64,000 bases of DNA from contig OX465115.1 of the NCBI GenBank assembly GCA_949987565.1, positions 6,215,566 to 6,279,565 of the forward strand. The letters run 5' to 3'. Source of the stretch: Luidia sarsii (taxonomy: Eukaryota; Echinodermata; Asteroidea; Paxillosida; Luidiidae). Under the pieces are notes generated by a model. The model saw only the letters and a list, made by a program, of their open reading frames with translations. It was not told where the DNA came from and ran no database searches. Below, piece by piece: positions 49,268 to 59,200 of the stretch (position 1 is its first letter; each line of letters begins with the position of its first letter). A program made the position numbers and the translations under genes.

Positions 49268-52200
49268 CACATAGCTACATGCAAAGCGGCGCCACCTTGC
49301 AGACAATAAGTAGACAATAATTATTAACATTATACCAGTACCAATTTAAAGTATTCACTTATACCATCAAACAAGGAAGTCAGTTTTACCCATTTATACA
49401 TCAGGTTTCGTATACCTTGATTGAGGTCTGTTCGTTTACTGCTTTATATTTACCGACGCATTGCAGAATGACAACAAAAATAATCACATTTTGTCGTAAC
49501 TTAATACCAAAAAAAGCAAGAATCAGAAGATTGTTTTGTGGTTGACTCGTGAAACAAAAAGAAGATTTTGACATGGCGTGGAAATGCCAAACCGTTGTGC
49601 TAGGGTTGTGACATTGGCTGAACCCAAGACGATGTCTTGACTGAAAGTCTGAAACCACACAGTGTTGCCGTTTTTATTGACCCGGAAGTCTGTATGTAGC
49701 TGACCTTTGTGACGTATTTCCGGGTCTTCTCGTAGCGTTACGTCTTCCTCTTTAACCAAATAGATTATTAAGAACCCGCGCCCGGTGGCGGACTACGTTG
49801 TGTATCGATAGAAACTGTAAATTTTAAAAAGTGAATGTGACCAAAAAGTTGTGTAAATACTAAATTATTGAAAAGAAGATCGCGAAAGATTATCTTTGAG
49901 GCGGCGCGTTGTCCGCGAAGCGAGTTTTTAAATTAAATATTTTAAGCTTCTGAAGCGAAAAAAACAAACAAACAACCAATGGTTGCAATTCCATGCCGCT
50001 GTATTGTGGATGTGGATTAAAGGGGACAATTATGTATTGTTTAAAAAATATATAAGGTTATTGTAAAAGTCTGCGAGAAAACCATCTTTAATTCTTTTCA
50101 GCAATAGGCCTACTCACATTTACTGGACAAATATGGGTCAAACATGGTGGACAGAATGGTTGGGTATCCTACCGATCCACGGAAGATATTCTCAACACAT
50201 TCCATTCTACTCTCACTGGAATGCAGATGTGCGGTTTTTGCATTATCCGATAGAAAATTGGTAGATTTGAATTACACAACTTGCATATTGCACTACAGCC
50301 TAAATGAACACTTGGTGCAATGCGTTTGATAACTTTACAACCGTCCCGAGCCTAAATATTTTGTCCTTTTTTGGTTTTGGGCGAAATCAGCAGTAGAGAA
50401 CTGCGATTGTCATGTAAAAAAATCTTATCGAGTTGATAAGATTGAAGGGAATTTAAAAAGTCTGAAACACTGTATATAAAACATGGCGGCTTATTGTACA
50501 TAATTGCGCTTTCCAAAAAAACGAAACGATAAAAGATTCGATTTTACAAAATATAAGTTTATAGAGTATTTGTGTATTGTTTTGTATTGTATTGTATGAT
50601 ACTATTTGAATTCTTTTGTAGAAAAAATAGGCATATAATATCATTAACATATTAACATATATTAATAGTTTATTTTTCCAATTGTTTACTCCATCGTTTG
50701 CATAATATTTTTTCATAACAGGCAACATTTATGAGTTGGACGAGATGACAGTAACTTGGAATGAAAGATTGTTTAGGCAGGTTTACGGTTTGGGTGCGGA
50801 GATGTTAAATTTGAAGACTTTATCTCCAAACCCGTTTATATTTATTACCTGAATAATGATAAACGTTTGGGTCTTGCGTTAGAACATCTATACTTTTTTG
50901 CACCAGAAAGAGTATATTTCCAGGGAATCTGTTGTTTAATTGGATCAGTATTTAACTTCAAATGACATTAATTTGATTTGATTTTGTCGGAAATGTAGAT
51001 CCTAGCAGGACCTTTCTTAGAGGCAGAGCGCTGCTTGAATACGAACAAACAATGAGGGCGCTATAGCAAAATGGCGCCCGTTTCATTTTGGAAATTTCTC
51101 TTCACTGGTTTATGTTGTTTGTTCTCGCTTTACCGAGCTAAATGAGCAACAGATTCGATGGCAAAACGGTTGATGAAAAGAAAGCTAGCTGGAAAAAAGG
51201 TGAAATCTCTTCTTTATACAATCGACCAACTTTTTAACCGAATCCAGTCATGTAGTCAAGAGGGTATTACGTAACATTTTCCTTGTGGAGCAGGACCGGT
51301 GTATTATAGGCCTATAACTCGAATCCACCACAAACTAAATAAAATGTGCGAAAACAAGAACAATTAATAAAACTGAAAACTCAGATAATTCACTCAAAAC
51401 AACCAGACCGTTTCCGACCAGATTTGTTTCCCTTCCAAAATCTGTTTAGTGTTTCAATGTGCTATCCGTACATGCGATCCTTGTATAGGACCTTTCCCAC
51501 TGAATCAATCAAATATTGGGTGCAATAAATAATGGAATAAGCAACGAAGTCACAATTTCATTTTGAAAACATTCACAACAAACATGTTATACTATTCACT
51601 CACAGAAATCATTACAGAAGAATATTCTTACTTTAAAAGCACAATCGAATTTTATCCTTATACTGAATCTTATCATCCGCCTTAGTGTGACCAAAGCACC
51701 CAGTGATCTATCGACATTCAACCGGGATCCGAATTTCATCTTCACAAAAGAACAATTTTCATCACTGCAACTCACATTTTACTCCTCGGGAAATACTTTT
51801 TTTTAAAGTGAACTTTGCAAAGATTGCATTTTCAGTCCACCACACAATACCGTACGCAGCTTCTGCGCACTTAAATCTATTTTTGAGACGAACAAATTCC
51901 CAACAATCTCCTAGCCTTCAGAATTGAGCCCCCGTATCTCCTTTCTAAAACTCACGTCTTCTTCCAAACAGTTTGGTATTTTTGGATTAAGATTCAAACA
52001 ACGTATTAAGGCTGAATGGCGTAAAGGTGACACGCCGGACATTTATTTCCATCAGCTTCTCTCAGCTTCTCTGCAGGACGAACCCATCAGCATGAGTGTG
52101 CTAGAAACTGCTCGCTTCTAGCCTTGCTGAGTCGACTCACTCTATCCCAGGGGTTTTAGAGCTCGTCCCTCTATTTTCAACTCTGTCTTCCCCAATATTT

Positions 52201-52389
52201 GTACGTCAATAATTCCAATTTTATTGAGTAGTACGACTCTTAGCAACCTTCAAACCTCCTCAAAAAAATAACTCATTAAATCGAGAAAATCAGAGGTGTT
52301 CAGACCAACCAACAAGTACATGTATTAAGCTGAGGCAACTCAGTACACAATACACAATTTAAACAATATGACTCACTTATGAGAACGCC
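49268..52389. other. convergent intergenic region, including chordin 3'UTR
   Basis: AT-rich and gene-free between the two stop codons. ATTAAA occurs at 49932-49937 and 50016-50021 and AATAAA at 51523-51528 as possible chordin polyadenylation signals, none decisive. On the minus strand AATAAA lies at 52220-52225, a candidate for the guanylate cyclase. A CTAGCAGGACC half copy lies near 51.0 kb. Small open frames show no family features. Confidence 0.5.
50985..51030 (+). mobile_element. CTAGCAGGACC-family half copy
   Basis: GTAGATCCTAGCAGGACCTT then TCTTAGAGGCAGAG. A single arm in the convergent intergenic region. Confidence 0.55.
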
Positions 52390-52394
52390 GGAAC

Positions 52395-52686
52395 CGAACA
52401 AGAGAGAGAGAGGGAGAGGGGAGACAAAGACAGAGAAACAAAGAGATCGAGATATAGAAGAGAGAGATAGAGAGGGAGAGAGGCGAGGAGGGAGAGGGGA
52501 GACAATGACAGAGAGACAAAGAGATCGAGATAGGGGAGAGGGAGAGAGAGGAGAGGAGAAAGAGGGAGGAGAGAGAAATCGAGAGAGAGAGAGAGAGAGA
52601 GGGGAGAGAGAGAGAGGGGGGAGAGGGAAATAGAGGAGAGGAAAAAGAGGGAGGAGAGAGGTGGAGGGGGAGAGGGAGAGAGAGAA

Positions 52687-52743
<57 letters not shown>

Positions 52744-52990
52744 AGTGCGGGTGCGAAAGAGAAAGAGACAAAGACAGAGACACAAAGAGATCGAGACAGA
52801 GGGAGATGGAGAGAGATCGAGATAGGGAGAGACAGGGGAGAGTGAGAGGGGGAGAGGGAGAGAGACACAAAGAGATCAAGACAAAGGGTAGATATATAGA
52901 GAGGGGGTAGAGAGAGGGAGAGAGAGAGAGAGAGACGGAGGGAGATCGAGACAGAGGGGAAAGAGGGGAGATGTGGGGAGAGAGAGGGAG
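52395..52990 (+). repeat. (GA)n polypurine tract downstream of the guanylate cyclase
   Basis: About 600 bp of GAGAGAGA with ACAGAGACA and ATCGAGA inserts, including an unbroken GA run at 52690-52740. It lies just downstream of the cyclase stop codon, so the transcript would carry a C/U-rich 3'UTR if polyadenylated at 52220. Confidence 0.9.
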
Positions 52991-53089
52991 GTGGAACCAC
53001 GGCGTGCATGGATTTTTACAACAAAACAAAAGGCCATTTTGTAGGAGAGGACGCGTGCTGGTGGTACCCGGTAGTCAGCGTGTGGAGGC

Positions 53090-53206
53090 TCATGCAGGCA
53101 GCTCGGGCACGTGCAGATTAATGGCGTCCCTATGGGAAGTAATGCCGCAGTTGCCGCCCTCCTTCAAGCATCCCAGAAGCCAGTAGGTCGTCATAGCACC
53201 CAGCCC
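53090..53206 (-). CDS. NIT guanylate cyclase exon 10: end of cyclase domain, stop
   Basis: Residues 607-644 and [15 protein letters not shown] is the GxGxxxTYWLxG motif ending class III guanylate cyclase domains; the usual GKG is GLG here. A 26-residue tail follows ([18 protein letters not shown]...). Acceptor TATGCACAG, phase 0, fits exon 9. Confidence 0.92.
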   Translation of the reverse strand, partial: GLGAMTTYWLLGCLKEGGNCGITSHRDAINLHVPELPA

Positions 53207-56200
53207 CTGTGCATATGCCAAAGGCAAGTTCTTTTTTTGCTGAACGTTCCTCGAGTTCTGCGTGTTGATACATATAATAATCATGGCGTAGGTTTACGGT
53301 GGTACAGGCGGCCTTCAGCTAGCTTTGCTAGTCTCGATTCAAGGCCGTTAATATCGGTAGCATATGTTGGTGCGTTCCCCTGCCGATGATGAATATACAT
53401 CAGGTATGACGTCACTGCAATACTATCCGCATCCGTAGTATCCGTACCACTCCGAATCCACACCACTGACAGTTACTCCCGTACCGTGCCGGCTACATGG
53501 CCTACTTACCACATGAGTCTAACCCGTGAAGTTCCCATGCAGTTTTTCTCGGCTGAGAGGTGCACGGACTCTTCACAGTGTCGCACCATAACGGTACGGG
53601 AGTAACTGTCAGTGGTGTGGATTCGGAGTGGTATGGATACTACGGATGCGGATAGTATTGCAGTGACGTCATACCTGATGTATATTCATCATCGGCAGGG
53701 GAACGCACCAACATATGCTACCGTTAATATCATTCTTGTAATTAATAATAGGAATAATTAATACAGCAACGATTCATTTTGGAGGCGGGAGCGGCGTTTC
53801 AAATCAACAAAGGAAAGAAGCACTATTTATTTGCCGCCTCGAGGAACATGAGCAGGTATCTTGACACAAATCGAGAATTGGGAAAGAAAAAATATACCTA
53901 CAGCACCAACGAGGCTTAGGGCTACGACTGTTATTCAGGCACGTCCCCTAGCCAAAGCCGTGATCCCTGCCCCCCAGACACCCATCCCCACCCCAAGGGA
54001 TCCCAGACACCCATCCCCACCCCAGGAGGTCCCAGACACCCATCCCCACCCCAAGGGGTCCCAGACACCCATCCTCACCCAAGGGGTTCCAGACACCCAT
54101 CCCCACCCCAAGGGGTCCCAGAGACCCATCCCCACCCAGGGGGTTCCAGACACCCATCCCCACCCCAGGAGGTCCCAGACATCCATCCTCACCCAAGGGG
54201 TTTCAGACACCCATCCCCACCCCAGGAGGTCCCAGACACCCATCCCCACCCCAGGAGGTCCCAGACACCCATCCCCACCCCAGGAGGTCCCAGACACCCA
54301 TCCCCACCCCAGGAGGTCCCAGACACCCATCCCCACCCCAAGGGGTCCCAGACACCCATCGCCACCCCAGGAGGTCCCAGACACCCATCCCCACCCAGGG
54401 GGTTCCAGACACCCATCCCCACCCCAAGGGGTCCCAGACACCCATCCCCACCCCAAGGGGTCCCAGACACCCATCCCCACCCCAGGAGGTCCCAGACACC
54501 CATCCCCACCCCAAGGGGTCCCAGACACCCATCGCCACCCCAAGGGGTCCCAGACACCCTTCTCCACCAAAGAGGTTCCAGACACCCATCCCCACCCCAA
54601 GGGGTCCCAGACACCCATCCTCACCCAAGGGGTTTCAGACACCCATCCCCACCCCAAGGGGTCCCAGACACCAATCCCCACCCAAGGGGTCCCAGACACC
54701 CATCCCCACCCCAAGGGATCCCAGACACCCATCCCCACCCCAAGGAGTCCCAGACACCCATCCCCACCCAGGGGGTTCCAGACACCCATCCCCACCCCAA
54801 GGGGTCCCAGACACCCATCGCCACCCCAAGGGGTCCCAGACACCCATCGCCACCCCAGGGAGTTACCTTGATCAGCATCTCGCCTCTCTTGGCCATGCGG
54901 AAAGTGTTGATGATGGTCAGGATGCGCGCGCATTCCTCGCTCACTTGAATGCGATTGGCTGAAATCAAGAACCCATTGCGAAATCGTACGTCACGTTGTG
55001 AGAAATAATGCACATGTTACGTGGCAGTGGATTAGAAATTACTCACTCAACTTTTCTCTAAACATTTCCCTTTTCTGGCGTTTTTCGGATAAAATATTCG
55101 TCCTCCTTCCTGCTTTCCTCCTTTGATCAGTTCCCTACTGCTTTAATTCCATTGCCTTAATTGTCCGAGGCGGTCTCTCCGGTACGGCATCCAGCCCAGA
55201 CGCACGCAAACCACGGCGCAACGGAACAATACCACGCCGGATGCAAGCCGTACACGGCACTCAGACCGCGCCGATACCATACCACACACAACAGTCCGTC
55301 TGCGTACACGGTGCACGAGTGCGTACGCAGTCGTACCGGCAGCCCTCGTGTAACAAGACGCAGAAAAAAAAGGCTCGCACACGACCTGTGCGCATTGCAA
55401 GCTACGGGCGGGGGAATAGATTAACAAAGGGCTGTACGGAAAGGAAACCTACGGAGGCCGTTAGATTCCATCTTGGCGGCGATATTGACCGTCTCCCCGA
55501 AGAGACAATAGCGCGGCATCTTGGAGCCAACAATACCAGCAACAACAGGGCCTAACGAGAAATTGGCAAAGAAAATAAACAACAAAATATAAATATTTTA
55601 ATTTGATTCCAAATCCAAGTCTTTCTACAATCGGGACAGGAATTTCAGGAGGATAGCAATTTTTATTTTTTATTTTTTATTTTTTGTGTGTTCTTTTACG
55701 AGCACCGTACTCACCGGTGTGCATGCCTATACGAAGGGTCATCTTGGTGCCTGGCTTGTGCGGGATGACGAGTCCCTCGATGCAGTTCTGAAGGTCAAGG
55801 GCCATGCACGCGATCTCGCTGGCATGCTTGTTGCCGTTACGCTGCGGCAAACCTTCGCAGATGTGGAGGGATGAGAAACTCCAATTATTTGCCAGCCGGT
55901 TGTGTATCGCAATGGTCGCAGCATCTGCTGCATCTGTCGCTTTTTTCAGCTACCTTCGACTCTTCCCTCTTTCTCTGTCTCTCCGTCTCCCCCTCCACCC
56001 CTCTCTCTCTCATCCCTCTCCTAATCTGTTCTTCCTCTCCTTTACTTTCTTCTCCTGCTTTATATCATCTCTCACTTCATCTCTCCCTCTCTCTTTCTCC
56101 CTGTCTCTCTGCATCCATCTTGGTGTGTCTCCTCATGATCTTCACGACTATTCCTCTTCCTCCACTCTTTCCTCCTCGTCCTGTCTTTCCTCATCTCTGT

Positions 56201-59200
56201 ATATTTGTCTCTTTCTCCGTCTCTCTGTCCCTCCCTTTATCTCTCACTATTTCTTTTATCTCTCTGTATTTCACCCTCTCGTTCTCCTTCCCCTCTCCCC
56301 CTCTTTCTCTCTCTCTCTCCCTCTCTCTCTCCCCTCTCCCTATCTCTCTCACTTCCCCTCTCTCCCTCCCCTCTCTCTCCCTCTCTCTCTCTACTTCTCG
56401 CTCTCCCTCTCTCCCTACCTCCCTCTCTCCCATCTCTCTCCCTCTCTCTCTACTTCTCGCTCTCCCTCTCTCCCTACCTCTCTCCCTCCCATCTCTATCC
56501 CTCTCTCTCTCTCTACTTCTCGCTTTCCCTCTCTCCCTACCCCTCTCCCTCCCATCTCTCTCCCTCTCTCTCTACTTCTCGCTTTCCCTCTCTCCCTCTC
56601 AGCTCTCTCCCTCCCAGCTCTCTCCCTCCCAGCTCTCTCCTCTCTCTCTACTTCTCGCTCTACATCTCTCCCTACCTCTCTCCCTCCCATTTCTCTCCCT
56701 CTCTCCCTACCCCTCTCCCTCCCATCTCTCTCACTCTCTATCTCTCTCTGCACGTTCTCTGTCGCTATGTCGTTTGTGTCTCTCCTCATTCTCACTCTGT
56801 CCGTCTGTCTGTCGATATGTCTTTGTTCGTCCCTGTGTGTCTGTCTCTCTCCCCTTGCTTACCCGAGACAACCATGTATGCATCTCCGATGGTTTCCACT
56901 TTGTACACGTCGTACTTGTCGATGCGACTGTCGAAGTTGGTGTAGACGTTGTTCAGCATCTCCACCACTTGCAGGGGGCTGCTCTCCGAACAGATCCGTG
57001 TGAATGCGACTATGTCCGAGAAGAGGATGGTGGCCTCGGCAAAGTTTTCTGCCTTGACGTTCTGGTTGTGCTTCAGGTTGACCACCACGGACTTGGGGAG
57101 CATCTGGTAGAGGAGCGTGTCCGTCCGCTTGCGTTCCTTGTTCAGAGCTCGCGTCTGATCGGCCAGTGTCCGGGCAGTCACTTGCATGTTGGCCGTCAGA
57201 GATTCGACGGCCTTCCGAAGAGCAACCACGAAACAGACACCAGTTAAGGGTACAGCAAACCAAGATGGCCCCGCGAAGCCAATTATCTCAAAATATATAC
57301 CCACAACTTTTCAATGACACACCTTTTGAGGCTGATGATACTGTGAGTTACCGGCTCTTTTCAGAGCCACACTCCCGTCTCAAAAGAGATGTATTGCATG
57401 ATAACACCGCAAACCTTCCACTTGGTACTTCCACTGTACAAACCTTCAAATATCATCTGATGATATTTGTAGAGTAAATTATGCTTCAGACAAACTGGTA
57501 GTTCGATGTTTCAGGTTTGTGTTGAAGTCGGAAGATGCGGGCCTAGACAAAGGTGATCACAGAACTACAGTAGCCAGGTTTACAGCAATTGGCTCTTTGC
57601 ATCTGAAATGAAATCGGGGGTGTGATCCCTGGATCTTTAGAATATAACATGCTTAGTTACTGGCCACTTTACCTTGATAATGATGACACACATGATGACC
57701 ACAATGACCATGATACAAATGCTGACGGCTAAATCTGCGTTGTCCGTAGTTACTGCACTGTTCAGTTTGGTCAGAATGACCTGTCGAAAAAAGAATGAAA
57801 CCCCACAAGTGCTATGAAGAGTCGCCATTATAATTATGGTCTTTACATTGTGTGGCTATGGATGAAAATAACACACAAGTCTATTGGAATTGGATGCAGC
57901 CGCTAAACTAAAGGATCCTATAGACTCATGTGAAATGTGAAGCCATTTTGAATTCAAGCGACATCCCCCGTAAGTAGGAGGCCAGATGGTTCCGGAACGC
58001 CAATGCAATTTAATAGATGAAGCCCGCGCGTTTTCAGCGAGCTCCATATAAAGCCAAGCGTATACTCCGACCGGAAGTTGACGCTACTTGCAGAGACTCA
58101 CCTCGGCCATTCGTCTCTGGATGTCCTTTAGCGTGTCGATGTAAATGGTCATGTTGTCGAACCACCACGTCCCTTCCTGCCAAGATGGCTCCCGTGACGC
58201 GTTATTGAAGGAGATCTCCTGCCGCATGGAGTTGATGATTTCTTCGTAGTCGTACTCGAATTGCTGCACCTTCCCGTTCAGAATCTCGTGCACCAGAGCC
58301 GAGTACTTCTGAGACGCCCAGATGTTACTTTTCCCGACCTTTGGGAATCGAAAAATAGAAAAAAATGTGGCGGGAAAAAACCACTCAACTTTGATCACAA
58401 CTAATACGTCTGCTTTTGAGAAAAGTCCTGCAAGGATCCAAACACCACACTGTATCGGCATTTGGTCATTTAAGTTTAATAGTACGGAGTATGCAACATG
58501 TTTTGTTTTTGGTAGCCTATGGCCTCAGGTAAGACGAAAATGTTGCGATTTTTTGCAGCCTTTGCAGCATTCAGAATTGCGACGTCAGGCCCTCTACGTA
58601 CATTGAGTTTTGCGGTTTGGTCATTGATGTTAGTGGGTAGTTGCCGATATTCTTGTAGCCTGAATTTGCAGTATCTTTGCTTGGTTGATTGAGTTTGGCA
58701 GACTGTGACGGTGGTTGGTAAAGGTAGACGAACCTGCATCTTTTCCATGTACCAGCGGTAATCGTTGGACTTATCAAAGCCACCCTGGGTGTAGAAGACC
58801 GCCCCCAGCGTCCGTTCGATGCCAGTCTGTTCCATGCCGACGATGAGAAGCTGATAGGCCACCAGCGTTTCCCATAAGCCTTGACCGCCAGACTTGCCTA
58901 CGCTCTGGTACAACCAGTCGATGAATAGCTGGATGGCGTCCGTGTAGAAGTGAATGACCTGACGCGAAGAGACGAATTGAGCGTGGAAGAGATCGTCAGT
59001 GGTTGACTCGTGCCATTCAATGCGAGGAGTTTGGATTGCTTGGGCTTACTTGATGGAGAAAGAGGGAGAGGGAGAGGAGGAGGAGGGGGAGGAGGAGGAG
59101 GAGGAGTAGGAGTAGGAGTAGGAGTAGGAGTAGGAGTAGGAGGAGGAGTAGGAGGAGGAGTAGGAGAAGGAGTAGGAGAAGGAGGAGGAGATGGAGGAGG

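Noticed and set aside
51924..52121. Small 65-residue open frame in the convergent intergenic region
   Set aside because: No family resemblance, no paired splice sites, and its length is within chance expectation.
53861..54871. 336-residue Pro/His-rich open frame and its Gly/Trp-rich counterparts on the other strand
   Set aside because: They are produced by a stop-free 29-bp minisatellite inside a cyclase intron. The protein period of 29 residues equals three DNA units, and no non-repeat coding sequence flanks it.
55449..55452. Alternative cyclase exon 8 donor ending CCGTAG|GTTTCC
   Set aside because: It would shift exon 9 out of frame. The CTCC|GTAGGT donor keeps the frame and recreates the conserved GLPNRIQVS junction.
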